Assembly (NCBI GenBank): GCA_030151255.1
Contig: JASLED010000034.1
Location: forward strand, 1 to 39,361
Length of the DNA: 39,361 bases
DNA from: Flavobacterium sp.
GTDB lineage: Bacteria > Bacteroidota > Bacteroidia > Flavobacteriales > Flavobacteriaceae
Reading direction: 5' to 3'
Below, one piece after another: positions 31,669-39,361 of the stretch. A program made the translations under genes and the position numbers. Positions within the stretch are counted from its first letter, which is position 1, and each line of letters opens with the position of its first letter. The notes beneath the pieces are model-generated. The model made no database searches. It saw only the letters and a program-made list of their open reading frames with translations, and was not told the DNA's origin.

Positions 31669-33627
31669 ATGAAAATAGATACCTCAAAATTTGATAAAGT
31701 TTTATCAGCATCTACAGACTATAATCATGTTGATCATCAGCCAGATGGAAGTAAGGAAACTCCACGAAATACTGCAAAAAAAACAATGCCTTTTGCAGAT
31801 CAAATGGGAAATTATAATCGAAATAAGGCCATTCCAAATAAATCATTAGAAAATTCTAAAGCTTATATTGTAGGAAGTGGAATAGCTGGTTTAGCAACAG
31901 CTTATTATTTTATTAGAGATGGAAGAATGCCTGCCGAAAATATTATTTTCTTAGAAAATTTAGCTATTGAAGGCGGATCGTTAGACGGAGCAGGAAATCC
32001 GCATGATGGATATCTTATTCGAGGTGGACGTGAAATGGAAATGGCATATGAAAATTTATGGGATATGTTTCAGGATATTCCGGCGTTAGAATTGCCAGAG
32101 CCTTATAGTGTTTTAGATGAATATAGATTATTGAACGATAATGATCCAAATTATTCAAAATCGAGATTAATTCACAACCAAGGTATTGTTCAGGATTTTA
32201 GTAAGTTTGGTTTAAATAAAAAAGATCAATTAGCAATTGTAAAATTATTGCTTAAAAAGAAAGAAGATCTTGATGATTTATCTATAGAGCAATATTTTAG
32301 CGATACTTTTTTAGCTAGTAATTTCTGGACTTTTTGGCGTACAATGTTTGCTTTCGAAAACTGGCATAGTTTATTAGAATTTAAGCTATATATGCATCGT
32401 TTTCTTCATTTAATTGATGGACTGAAAGATTTATCATCATTGGTTTTTCCAAAATACAATCAATACGATACATTCGTTCGCCCTTTAAAAGATTATTTAA
32501 AAGAAAAAGGTGTGAAGTTTGAATTTAAAACATTAGTTACTGATTTAGATTTACAAATTAATACAGAAGGAAAGGTTGTAAAAGGATTAATTACAAAGCA
32601 TGCTAATAAGGAAGAAATTATTTCTGTTACCGAAAATGATTTTGTAATTGTTACAACAGGTTCTATGACAGAAGATACTTCTTATGGAACAAATACAACT
32701 TCTCCAATTTTAAAAGTTGATAATTCTACAAGCGGAAAAAGCCCAGGATGGATGTTGTGGAAAAATTTAGCAGCAAAAAGCCCAATTTTTGGTAATCCAG
32801 AAAAATTTTGTACAAACATTGAAAAATCATCATGGGAGTCAGCAACACTTACTTGTAAGCCATCGGCACTTATTGATAAGTTGAAAGAATATGCTGTAAA
32901 TGATCCGTATTCTGGAAAAACTGTAACAGGAGGAATCATTACAATTACTGATTCTAATTGGTTGATGAGTTTTACTTGCAATAGACAACCACATTTTCCT
33001 GATCAGCCAGATGATACTTTGGTACTTTGGGTATATGCGTTGTTTATGGATAAGGAAGGAAATTACGTTAAGAAAACAATGCCTGCTTGTACAGGAAATG
33101 AAATTTTGACAGAATTGTGCTATCACATTGGTATTTTAGATAAGCTTGATAATGTAATTGAAAATACAATTGTACGCACTGCTTATATGCCTTATATTAC
33201 ATCTATGTTTATGCCTCGTGCAAAAGGAGATCGTCCGGCTGTGGTGCCTGAAGGATGTAAAAATCTTGGATTAGTGGGACAGTTTGTTGAAACAAATAAT
33301 GATGTTGTATTTACAATGGAAAGTTCTGTTAGAACAGCAAGATTGGCAGTATATGAATTATTGAATTTAAATAAACAAGTGCCAGATATTAGTCCAATGC
33401 AATATGATATTCGTCATTTATTAAAGGCAACGAAAACGTTAAATGATGATAAATCTTTTGCGGGAGAAGCACTTTTAAAACGAATTTTGAAAGGAACTTA
33501 TTACGAACATATTTTACCATTGGGTAGAGAAGGAGAAATTCCTGAAGAATCACAAGATGAACATGAATCTTATATTGTAGAACAATACACTCGATTTAGA
33601 GATTGGATAAAAGGAGTTAGAGATTAA
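31669..33627 (+). CDS. ohyA: Oleate hydratase (myosin-cross-reactive antigen family)
   Basis: An FAD-binding enzyme that adds water across the cis-9 double bond of oleate, giving 10-hydroxystearate, and is linked to detoxifying free unsaturated fatty acids. 652 residues from the ATG at 31669. The Rossmann motif GSGIAGLATAYY starts at Gly69, followed by GGSLDGAGN and RGGREMEMAYENLWD with the catalytic-region acids, and later VVTTGSMTEDTSYG. A longer frame begins at 31609 (MIYDIFKITP...), but those 20 residues do not look like the family, so the downstream ATG is preferred; the choice is not certain. No exact promoter box was found. It stands alone, bounded by a very long bidirectional terminator. 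Confidence 0.95.
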   Translation: MKIDTSKFDKVLSASTDYNHVDHQPDGSKETPRNTAKKTMPFADQMGNYNRNKAIPNKSLENSKAYIVGSGIAGLATAYYFIRDGRMPAENIIFLENLAIEGGSLDGAGNPHDGYLIRGGREMEMAYENLWDMFQDIPALELPEPYSVLDEYRLLNDNDPNYSKSRLIHNQGIVQDFSKFGLNKKDQLAIVKLLLKKKEDLDDLSIEQYFSDTFLASNFWTFWRTMFAFENWHSLLEFKLYMHRFLHLIDGLKDLSSLVFPKYNQYDTFVRPLKDYLKEKGVKFEFKTLVTDLDLQINTEGKVVKGLITKHANKEEIISVTENDFVIVTTGSMTEDTSYGTNTTSPILKVDNSTSGKSPGWMLWKNLAAKSPIFGNPEKFCTNIEKSSWESATLTCKPSALIDKLKEYAVNDPYSGKTVTGGIITITDSNWLMSFTCNRQPHFPDQPDDTLVLWVYALFMDKEGNYVKKTMPACTGNEILTELCYHIGILDKLDNVIENTIVRTAYMPYITSMFMPRAKGDRPAVVPEGCKNLGLVGQFVETNNDVVFTMESSVRTARLAVYELLNLNKQVPDISPMQYDIRHLLKATKTLNDDKSFAGEALLKRILKGTYYEHILPLGREGEIPEESQDEHESYIVEQYTRFRDWIKGVRD

Positions 33628-33630
33628 TAT

Positions 33631-33668
33631 AAACAATAAAGTCCGACATTTGTCGGACTTTATTGTTT
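33631..33668. terminator. Bidirectional terminator between ohyA and SOD-like gene
   Basis: An 18-bp perfect stem pairs 33631-33648 with 33651-33668 (core GTCCGACA/TGTCGGAC) and serves both convergent units. Confidence 0.93.
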
Positions 33669-33675
33669 ATTAATA

Positions 33676-34443
33676 TTATAATGATTTTGATAAATTACTT
33701 GCTGCAAAATCCCAATTAAGATGAGGTAAAATAGCTTTAATGTATTTTTCTTTATTCCCATTATAAGTGGTTAAATAAGCGTGCTCCCAAAGATCTATAA
33801 CTAAAAGAGGCGTACCTAATTTAAGTGATATTGGATTTAGATTGTTATTGGTTATAACTAATTGCAATTTATTAGCACGATCTTTTATTAACCAAAGCCA
33901 TCCAACACCTTTATAATCCATAGCTCGTGTTACTATGTCTGATTTCATATTTGTGTATGAACCAAAACTTTGATTAATTAAACTAATTAAATCTGCATTT
34001 GGCGATGTTGTTTTCGTTTTAGAAATTGATTGCCAAAAAAAGTTATGGTTGTAGAATGCTCCTGCTAAATGAGCTATTTTGTCTTCAGTATTGTGAACTT
34101 TGTTTAAAATACCAACTAAACTATCATTAACTAATTCTGTATTATGCAAAGCTGTGTTTAATGCATTTGCATAATCAAGATGAATAAGCTGATAATGCAT
34201 TTTCATTTCCTCTGGATCAAAAATTTCACCTACTTCTTCATAAGTATAAGGTAATTTAAACATTTCAAATGGTCCTTGTTTTGTTTTTACATTTGAAATA
34301 TCAAATTCTGATTTTTTTGGAGCAATGAATTCTTCTCTCTTAGGAATTTCTACTTCCACTAATTCATTGTTTTTACCACAAGAAAAAAGTGTAATAACAA
34401 TGATTAAAGATAAAAGGTAGAAACACGAGCTTTTGTTATTCAT
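33676..34443 (-). CDS. Superoxide dismutase-like lipoprotein, divergent
   Basis: 255 residues: a lipoprotein signal (TLFSC, Cys22), a charged linker, then the Fe/Mn superoxide dismutase fold from about residue 58. The four metal ligands align with His83, His133, Asp217 and His221 (in DLWEHAY), and the gateway Tyr is Tyr91. Other conserved sites differ: the second-shell His (E. coli MnSOD His30) is Ile87, the active-site Gln (Gln146 in MnSOD, Gln69 in FeSOD) is Asn near 201 with Ala129 at the alternative site, and His27 is Tyr84. Metal binding looks possible, but activity may be altered. It is the last gene of a minus-strand operon with psd and the acyl-CoA-binding protein; its ATG overlaps the preceding stop (TAATG). 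Confidence 0.85.
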   Translation of the reverse strand: MNNKSSCFYLLSLIIVITLFSCGKNNELVEVEIPKREEFIAPKKSEFDISNVKTKQGPFEMFKLPYTYEEVGEIFDPEEMKMHYQLIHLDYANALNTALHNTELVNDSLVGILNKVHNTEDKIAHLAGAFYNHNFFWQSISKTKTTSPNADLISLINQSFGSYTNMKSDIVTRAMDYKGVGWLWLIKDRANKLQLVITNNNLNPISLKLGTPLLVIDLWEHAYLTTYNGNKEKYIKAILPHLNWDFAASNLSKSL

Positions 34444-34709
34444 TAGTATTGTAGAATTGATTTAGCTAGTTTAATGTATTCTTTTTTTGCTGCATCTGCC
34501 GAGAGATGGTTAATTTGCTGCCAAGCATTGAATTTAAAAGCTTTTTTTAAATCGGTAGACATTTCATCAAAATCATGATGACTTAGCCCATTTGTAGCTT
34601 GTTTATAATAAGCATAAATACGTAACATAACGTCTGGAGCCAAGTTTTTAGCTTCGTTCGAAATTTTATTATATGCTTCTGTAAAGTCTTTATCTAATTG
34701 GTTATTCAT
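34443..34709 (-). CDS. Acyl-CoA-binding protein
   Basis: 88 residues, the standard length for a free-standing ACBP. The four-helix-bundle signature is complete: LRIYAYYKQATNG in the second helix carries the Tyr and Lys that hold the acyl-CoA, followed by FKFNAWQQI, the counterpart of the eukaryotic (D/G)xxKWDAW motif, and AKKEYIKLAKSIL in helix four. It buffers or delivers long-chain acyl-CoA in the cytoplasm. It overlaps psd at one end and the SOD-like gene at the other by a single base, so it is tightly coupled to phospholipid synthesis genes. Confidence 0.92.
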   Translation of the reverse strand: MNNQLDKDFTEAYNKISNEAKNLAPDVMLRIYAYYKQATNGLSHHDFDEMSTDLKKAFKFNAWQQINHLSADAAKKEYIKLAKSILQY

Positions 34710-35362
34710 TACCGTTTTCTTGCAATTACCGTTTTATTTCCTATTGCTTTTTGGTTTAAAACAACATCTATTTGTGTTCCTATTGGAAGGTATAAATCTA
34801 CTCTGGAACCAAATTTAATAAATCCAGCGTCTGCACCTTGTACTACTTGCATGCCAGGTTTAGCATAGTTTATAATACGCTTTGCTAATGCACCTGCAAT
34901 TTGACGATACATAATATCACCAAAATATTTATTGTCTATTACAACTGTTGTTCTTTCATTTTCTTCACTTGCTTTTGGGTGCCAAGCTACCAAGTATTTT
35001 CCTGCGTGGTATTGGCTGTATTTTACCAATCCGCTTAAACCATATCTTGTTACGTGTACATTTAATGGCGACATAAAAATAGAAACCATTAAACGTTTGT
35101 CTTTAAAATATTCTGGTTCGTATACTTCTTCAATTACAACAACTTTACCGTCAACAGGTGCTAGAATAATATCCTCTTGCGGGGTAACTGATCTGTTGGG
35201 ATTTCTGAAAAATTGAAGCACTAAAATTAATAGAATTAGTATGATTGACGAAAGCGTCATTCTCAACCATTCAATAGTAATGAAATAGTCAAATAATACG
35301 ATAATAGCCACAGTTATGACTAATGAATAAAAAATAATTTTAGTTCCTTCTTTGTGAAACAT
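34709..35362 (-). CDS. psd: Phosphatidylserine decarboxylase
   Basis: Converts phosphatidylserine to phosphatidylethanolamine at the inner membrane, using a pyruvoyl group formed by self-cleavage. 217 residues of the short, archaeal-type Psd family. Two membrane helices lie near 9-27 and 33-51, then FFRNPNR, the catalytic Asp in APVDG (Asp71), His in NVHVTR, and the cleavage site FGSRVD with Gly185-Ser186. All parts of the proenzyme mechanism are present. It starts 2 bp after cdsA ends and overlaps the ACBP gene, so the order cdsA-psd-acbp is one operon. The matching phosphatidylserine synthase is not in the window. Confidence 0.95.
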   Translation of the reverse strand: MFHKEGTKIIFYSLVITVAIIVLFDYFITIEWLRMTLSSIILILLILVLQFFRNPNRSVTPQEDIILAPVDGKVVVIEEVYEPEYFKDKRLMVSIFMSPLNVHVTRYGLSGLVKYSQYHAGKYLVAWHPKASEENERTTVVIDNKYFGDIMYRQIAGALAKRIINYAKPGMQVVQGADAGFIKFGSRVDLYLPIGTQIDVVLNQKAIGNKTVIARKR

Positions 35363-35364
35363 AG

Positions 35365-36153
35365 TTATAGAATTTGAAAAATAATATATAATAAAGGAGA
35401 AATAAATAAAATACTGTCTAAACGATCAAGTATTCCGCCGTGTCCTGGCATTATATTTCCACTATCTTTTACACCAGCCTCTCTTTTAAAATGCGATTCT
35501 ACTAAATCACCTAGCGTACCAAATAGTCCGACAAAAATAGCACTTGCAATCCAAATATACACACTAAAAAATGTAAAATATAAACTTAGTACAATTGATG
35601 CTATAATTGCGAATAATATACCACCTAATAATCCTTCTATTGTTTTTTTAGGCGATATTCTTTCAAATAATTTATTTTTTCCGAAACGTTTACCAACAAT
35701 ATAAGCAAAAGTATCATTTGTCCATACCAAAATAAGTACACCAATAATTACTTGTGGTTTGTATCCTTCTGTGGTAAATGGTAAGTGGATAAGAGCAGTA
35801 AATGTACCTAAAACATAACCTATAAAAATAATTAGTTTTACAAAAAAGCTTCTATTTGGTTTTTTGATAGTAAACAATTCTGCCGCAATAGCAATAAGAA
35901 TAAGTGTTGTAATTATTACAAAAATGTCAATAGGAAGTGCAATTTCTGTTTGAAAAATAGCTGCTATTGTAGCTGCTGCTAAGGCAAAACATAAAACTTT
36001 AGAAAGTTTGATAAGTTTTGAAAATTCATATGCAGCAATAAGCATAAAAATGCTAAAAAGGATTTTGAAGGTAAGTGCGCTATAAAGTGTAGCACTAATA
36101 AGCAAAACAATGTAAACTACTCCTGATATTGCTCTTTTAACTGTTTCAGACAT
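35365..36153 (-). CDS. cdsA: Phosphatidate cytidylyltransferase (CDP-diglyceride synthase)
   Basis: Makes CDP-diacylglycerol from CTP and phosphatidic acid, the branch point for all phospholipids, in the inner membrane. 262 residues with about seven or eight hydrophobic helices. The family signature is present in full near the C-terminus: SHFKREAGVKD followed by PGHGGILDRLDS, with the metal-binding Asp residues. It sits between the LUD gene (4 bp upstream) and psd (2 bp downstream), so the operon encodes consecutive lipid steps. Confidence 0.95.
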   Translation of the reverse strand: MSETVKRAISGVVYIVLLISATLYSALTFKILFSIFMLIAAYEFSKLIKLSKVLCFALAAATIAAIFQTEIALPIDIFVIITTLILIAIAAELFTIKKPNRSFFVKLIIFIGYVLGTFTALIHLPFTTEGYKPQVIIGVLILVWTNDTFAYIVGKRFGKNKLFERISPKKTIEGLLGGILFAIIASIVLSLYFTFFSVYIWIASAIFVGLFGTLGDLVESHFKREAGVKDSGNIMPGHGGILDRLDSILFISPLLYIIFQIL

Positions 36154-36157
36154 ATGT

Positions 36158-36763
36158 TTAGAGATCTTCTAATAATAATAGATATAGGTTTTTAGCCGAT
36201 CGACCGTAAGTTAAAAAGTCTTTGTTTGCTAAAGGATTAAAGCAATTAATAGCTGTAATATTGCTAGGAATAGCATGGCTGTATTTTTTCTTAATCTCTC
36301 TAAGGCCGTCACTTTTTGTTCTTGTAATTTGACTTGTTGCCGCAACGATAATAATATTGTCAGGAATGTCATGCGGTTTGTTGTCTTTTAATTGCCTGTC
36401 ACAAAATAAAATTGCTCCATCATCTGCAATTAAACTTTCACAGCTCGAAACGAAAAATGAAGGTTGTTTAGATTGAATAAAATTTACATTATTACTTCTA
36501 AGTAAAGAATGAAATTGCTTTTCGTGTGTTAAAGCTTCTGTTTCAAACCAATCGTTTTCAACTAAAATATTGATAAAAGCTTCTGTAAGTTCTTCTTGAG
36601 TTTCACAGTACAGAAATTTACCTCCGTTGTTTTTAAAGTTAATTGTAAATAATTCATCTACGGGTATAACGGCTTCAGGAAGATATTGACTTTTATCTTC
36701 TTCAACTTCATCAATTTGTTTTGGTGATAGAAACGTGTTAATTAACTTTTTTAGAAAACTCAT
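36158..36763 (-). CDS. LUD-domain (LutC/YkgG-type) protein
   Basis: 201 residues. The C-terminal half has the LUD-domain core: FVSSCESLIADDGAILFCD, NIIIVAATSQI and FNPLANKDFLTYGRSAKNLYLLLLEDL. Members include LutC of the lactate-utilisation complex, but here there is no lutA or lutB. The gene lies in the Bacteroidota arrangement ftsH-LUD-cdsA, so its role is probably different and unknown. It is the first gene of the cdsA-psd operon, with a minus-strand -7 box 41 bp upstream of its ATG. Confidence 0.8.
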   Translation of the reverse strand: MSFLKKLINTFLSPKQIDEVEEDKSQYLPEAVIPVDELFTINFKNNGGKFLYCETQEELTEAFINILVENDWFETEALTHEKQFHSLLRSNNVNFIQSKQPSFFVSSCESLIADDGAILFCDRQLKDNKPHDIPDNIIIVAATSQITRTKSDGLREIKKKYSHAIPSNITAINCFNPLANKDFLTYGRSAKNLYLLLLEDL

Positions 36764-36803
36764 ACAAACTGTACAGAGATAATATGGTTTTTAATAATAA
36801 ACT

Positions 36804-36811
36804 CAAAGATA
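36804..36811 (-). promoter_or_regulatory. Promoter of the LUD-cdsA-psd operon, -7 box TATCTTTG
   Basis: CAAAGATA on the plus strand is TATCTTTG on the minus strand, 40 bp before the ATG at 36763. It directly abuts the U-tract of the ftsH terminator, and the -33 region would lie in that hairpin. Confidence 0.55.
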
Positions 36812-36851
36812 AAAAAAATCTTAACTTAAATGAGCTTTAAGTTAAGATTTT
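36811..36851 (-). terminator. Terminator of the rsfS-ftsH operon
   Basis: A 16-bp perfect stem (36815-36830 with 36836-36851) has the loop TGAGC; on the minus strand it is followed by a U-tract. It lies 28 bp past the ftsH stop. Confidence 0.88.
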
Positions 36852-36879
36852 ATATGTAAACTATTGTATTTGTTATAGA

Positions 36880-38844
36880 CTAAGATAAATCAGTGTCTGT
36901 AGTTGGTTGAGTGTGAATTATCTCTTCAACTAATTCCTCACTTTCAAAAGGTCTTTTTCCAAATATATTTTCTAAATCTTGTTTGAAAATTACTTCTTTT
37001 TCACAAAGTAAATCAGCCAATTGAATCAATTTGTCTTTGTGCGTAGTCAAAATTGTTTGTGCACGCTCGTATTGTCCTTCAATTAGTTTAGAAATTTCAT
37101 CGTCAATTACTTTAGCTGTTTCTTCAGAGTATGGCTTTCCAAAGTTGTATTCGCTTTGCCCTGATGAATCGTAATAAGTAATGTTTCCTAATTTATCGTT
37201 TAATCCGTAGATCGTTACCATTGCTTTTGCTTGCTTGGTTACTTTTTCTAAGTCACTTAATGCACCTGTAGAGATTTTGTCAAAAACAACTTTTTCAGCT
37301 GCTCTTCCTCCCATAGTGGCACACATTTCGTCAAGCATTTGCTCTGTTCTTACAATTTGTCTTTCTGCTGGTAAGTACCAAGCTGCTCCTAAACTTTGTC
37401 CTCTCGGTACAATAGTTACTTTTACTAATGGTGCAGCGTGCTCACACATCCAGCTAACTGTAGCATGACCTGCTTCGTGAATTGCAATTGCATACTTTTC
37501 TTCTGGAGTGATGATTTTGTTTTTCTTTTCCAATCCACCAATAATTCTATCCACAGCATCCAAGAAGTCTTGCATATCTACTTCTTTTTTGTCTTTACGA
37601 GCAGCGGTAAGTGCTGCTTCGTTACAAACGTTGGCAATATCCGCTCCAGAAAAACCTGGTGTTTGTTTAGCCAAGAAGTCAATATCTAAATTATCTACTC
37701 GTTTAATATTTCTTAGGTGAACATTAAAGATTGCCTCACGCTCTTTTACATCTGGAAGATCAACATAAATTTGTCTGTCAAAACGACCGGCACGTAAAAG
37801 GGCTTTATCCAAAATTTCTGCACGGTTAGTTGCTGCTAATACAATTACGTTTGTATGCGAACCAAAACCATCCATTTCTGTTAATAATTGGTTTAATGTA
37901 TTTTCTCGTTCATCGTTTGATCCTGAGAAATTACTTTTTCCACGTGCTCTACCAACTGCGTCAATCTCATCAATAAATATGATAGCAGGTGATTTTTCTT
38001 TTGCTTGCTTAAATAAGTCACGCACACGTGATGCTCCAACTCCAACAAACATTTCCACAAAATCAGAACCAGATAACGAAAAGAATGGAACTTGCGCTTC
38101 TCCAGCGACTGCTTTTGCTAATAATGTTTTTCCTGTTCCTGGAGGCCCAACTAATAATGCTCCTTTTGGAATTTTACCTCCAATTGAAGTATATTTTTCT
38201 GGATTTTTCAAGAACTCAACAATTTCAACAATTTCGTCTTTTGCTCCTTCTAAACCAGCAACATCTTTAAATGTTACTTTTACATCATTTTTTTCATCAA
38301 ATAGTTTTGCTTTCGATTTTCCGATTGAAAAAATCTGTCCGCCACCACTAGCACCACCGCCTCCTGTCATTCTTCTCATCATAAATAACCAGAAAGCAAT
38401 AATGATGATAATTGGTAAGAAGTTGATAAATAAATCGCCCCAATTACTATCGGGTTCAGATTTATAATCTTGAATTTTATTTTCAGCGGCAGCTTCATCT
38501 AATTTCTTTTGAAAGATTTCAGAATTACCAATTTCAGTAATGTATTGCGGTCCGTTGTTTTCTTTACCAAGAATAGATTTTTTTTGTAAATTTTCGAATT
38601 CCGAACTCTTTAAAGCTTCTTTTGTAAGGTAAACTTTTGCTACAGAACGGTTAAATTCTACTTTTTCTATTTTTCCTTCATTTAAAAAATCGAAGAACTT
38701 GGATAAACTAAGTTGCTTAGAATCGCCGATTCCGCTACCGTTTGATAAGAAATTAAAAACCACAAAAATGATTACAATACTAGCGTAGAGAATCCATGGT
38801 TTAAATTTCGGTTTATTCTGGTTTGGTTTTATGTTACCTGCCAT
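36880..38844 (-). CDS. ftsH: ATP-dependent zinc metalloprotease FtsH
   Basis: Membrane-anchored hexameric AAA+ protease that degrades misfolded membrane proteins and regulators. 654 residues: membrane helices at about 17-33 and 138-156 enclose a periplasmic domain, then a Gly-rich linker (161-169), Walker A GPPGTGKT at 233-240, Walker B IIFIDEID at 288-295, the second-region-of-homology arginines (RAGRFDR), and the zinc site HEAGH at 456-460. The C-terminal tail beyond about 630 is acidic (ESEELVEEIIHTQ). It follows rsfS by 19 bp and is followed by a terminator. Confidence 0.97.
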   Translation of the reverse strand: MAGNIKPNQNKPKFKPWILYASIVIIFVVFNFLSNGSGIGDSKQLSLSKFFDFLNEGKIEKVEFNRSVAKVYLTKEALKSSEFENLQKKSILGKENNGPQYITEIGNSEIFQKKLDEAAAENKIQDYKSEPDSNWGDLFINFLPIIIIIAFWLFMMRRMTGGGGASGGGQIFSIGKSKAKLFDEKNDVKVTFKDVAGLEGAKDEIVEIVEFLKNPEKYTSIGGKIPKGALLVGPPGTGKTLLAKAVAGEAQVPFFSLSGSDFVEMFVGVGASRVRDLFKQAKEKSPAIIFIDEIDAVGRARGKSNFSGSNDERENTLNQLLTEMDGFGSHTNVIVLAATNRAEILDKALLRAGRFDRQIYVDLPDVKEREAIFNVHLRNIKRVDNLDIDFLAKQTPGFSGADIANVCNEAALTAARKDKKEVDMQDFLDAVDRIIGGLEKKNKIITPEEKYAIAIHEAGHATVSWMCEHAAPLVKVTIVPRGQSLGAAWYLPAERQIVRTEQMLDEMCATMGGRAAEKVVFDKISTGALSDLEKVTKQAKAMVTIYGLNDKLGNITYYDSSGQSEYNFGKPYSEETAKVIDDEISKLIEGQYERAQTILTTHKDKLIQLADLLCEKEVIFKQDLENIFGKRPFESEELVEEIIHTQPTTDTDLS

Positions 38845-38863
38845 GAAAATGTTTTTTTAAAGT

Positions 38864-39235
38864 TTAATATTGACTATTAATTGACGTAATCTTTGCATCG
38901 CCCCATAGACTTTCAATATTGTAATATTCGCGTATTGTTTTCTGAAATACGTGTACAACAACATTTACATAGTCCATCAAAACCCATTCTGCGCTTATTT
39001 CTCCTTCAACATGCCAAGGTTTGTCATGAAGTTCTTTTGATACAACTCTTTGTACAGAACCAGCGATAGCATTTACCTGAGTGTTTGAGTTTCCGTCACA
39101 AATAATAAAATAGTCACAAGGTGTATTGTCGATTTCTCTTAAATCTAAAATTTGTATGTTTTCTCCTTTAACGGCTTCAATTCCTTTGATAATATTTGCA
39201 ATCAATTCGTCGTTGTTGATAATTTTGTTTGTCAT
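38864..39235 (-). CDS. rsfS: Ribosomal silencing factor
   Basis: RsfS binds uL14 on the large ribosomal subunit and blocks subunit joining when nutrients are scarce. 123 residues, normal for the family. The DUF143 core is clear: EIDNTPCDYFIICDGNSNTQ, KPWHVEG and WVLMDYVNVVVHVF, ending with YYNIESLWGDAKI. It is the first gene of an operon with ftsH, with a well-spaced minus-strand promoter, and is divergent from birA. Confidence 0.95.
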   Translation of the reverse strand: MTNKIINNDELIANIIKGIEAVKGENIQILDLREIDNTPCDYFIICDGNSNTQVNAIAGSVQRVVSKELHDKPWHVEGEISAEWVLMDYVNVVVHVFQKTIREYYNIESLWGDAKITSINSQY

Positions 39236-39266
39236 TTATTGATTTTATCTAAATTTTCTAATTTAA

Positions 39267-39296
39267 CAAAAATATGTTTCCTAATTTTGGACTCAA
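39267..39296 (-). promoter_or_regulatory. rsfS-ftsH promoter, TTG-N19-TATTTTTG
   Basis: On the minus strand, TTG (39296-39294) and TATTTTTG (39274-39267) are 19 bp apart, the optimal spacing, 31 bp before the rsfS ATG. Confidence 0.75.
39282..39289 (+). promoter_or_regulatory. Possible birA promoter, -7 box TAATTTTG
   Basis: A plus-strand TAnnTTTG 46 bp before the birA ATG. It lies between the -7 and -33 boxes of the divergent rsfS promoter. No TTG at -33. Confidence 0.4.
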
Positions 39297-39335
39297 ATAT
39301 AATGAATCGCTTCCGAATAGGCTATACTATTTTAT

Positions 39336-39361
39336 ATGAATATCATCAAACTCGATGCCAC
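39336..39361 (+). CDS. birA: Biotin-acetyl-CoA-carboxylase ligase, 5' end
   Basis: Only the first nine codons are inside the window (MNIIKLDAT). This is the usual N-terminus of the short, repressor-domain-less BirA of Flavobacteriia (LDAT followed by xSTN outside the window), and birA divergent from rsfS-ftsH is a familiar order in this group. BirA would attach biotin to the carboxylase whose AccA subunit is encoded at 28.5 kb. The call rests on very few residues plus context. Confidence 0.6.

Noticed and set aside
37979..38467. Long plus-strand frame opposite ftsH
   Set aside because: It is the antisense of the well-conserved AAA+ domain, with no independent start signals.
1..39361. Mobile element, prophage, CRISPR array or defence island
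   Set aside because: No transposase, integrase, phage, Cas or restriction gene and no array of direct repeats was seen; gene content is ordinary chromosomal.

Overview
The window is a piece of a low-GC Bacteroidota chromosome, most likely a Flavobacteriaceae member of the Flavobacterium/Myroides type. The evidence is the repeated TAnnTTTG promoter -7 box, the lack of Shine-Dalgarno sites, an exbB-exbD-exbD-tonB cluster with the Bacteroidota form of TonB, many lipoproteins, a DUF4252 gene, a lipoprotein-type superoxide dismutase and the FtsH/LUD/CdsA/Psd block. Nearly all genes are ordinary chromosomal genes. I see no phage, transposase, CRISPR array, rRNA or clear genomic island.

Layout. 1-2.7 kb: the end of a MazG-like pyrophosphohydrolase, aroA (shikimate pathway) and queA (queuosine). 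2.7-6.8 kb: kynureninase, an arginase-family hydrolase and kynurenine 3-monooxygenase, giving part of tryptophan catabolism or quinolinate synthesis; tryptophan dioxygenase and formamidase are not in the window. 6.86-7.57 kb: a very AT-rich stretch without genes, ending in the exbB promoter. 7.6-14.1 kb: ExbB, two ExbDs, TonB, a small membrane protein, a secreted TonB C-terminal-domain paralogue, a PstS-like lipoprotein and a TPR protein, together an envelope-energising locus. 14.2-18.7 kb: a GT2 glycosyltransferase, a 2-oxoacid dehydrogenase E2, a DUF1648 protein, a Dph6-type ATP pyrophosphatase and an uncharacterised secreted protein. 18.9-21.6 kb: a lipoprotein, an orphan sensor kinase and a DUF4252 pair. 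21.7-25.3 kb: a BtuG-like beta-propeller lipoprotein divergent from a binding protein and a FecCD-type permease, probably for cobalamin or another chelate; neither the ATPase nor the TonB-dependent receptor is present. 25.4-31.2 kb: tgt, an LptF/G permease, an EamA transporter, accA and dnaB. 31.3-33.6 kb: initiator tRNA and oleate hydratase. 33.7-39.2 kb (minus strand): a LUD-domain protein, cdsA, psd, an acyl-CoA-binding protein and a superoxide-dismutase-like lipoprotein form one operon, and rsfS-ftsH another. birA begins divergently at the right edge.

Four starts have been moved downstream of the longest open frame: kynU, the BtuG-like gene, the BtuF-like gene and the oleate hydratase. 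In the first three, a terminator or a promoter occupies the 5' end of the longer frame. For the oleate hydratase the reason is that the extra N-terminus does not look like the family.

The points most worth a second look are: an arginase-family enzyme between kynU and kmo; a queuine tRNA-ribosyltransferase that has lost its three zinc cysteines; a superoxide-dismutase-like lipoprotein with altered second-shell residues inside a phospholipid operon; a BtuG/BtuF/BtuC-like import locus; -7 boxes only 4 nt before the ATG of dnaB and of the glycosyltransferase (possible leaderless mRNAs); a 12-bp inverted repeat over the dnaB promoter; and a strong terminator-like hairpin inside the first codons of a small membrane gene after tonB. 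I did not find a clearly new multigene system.
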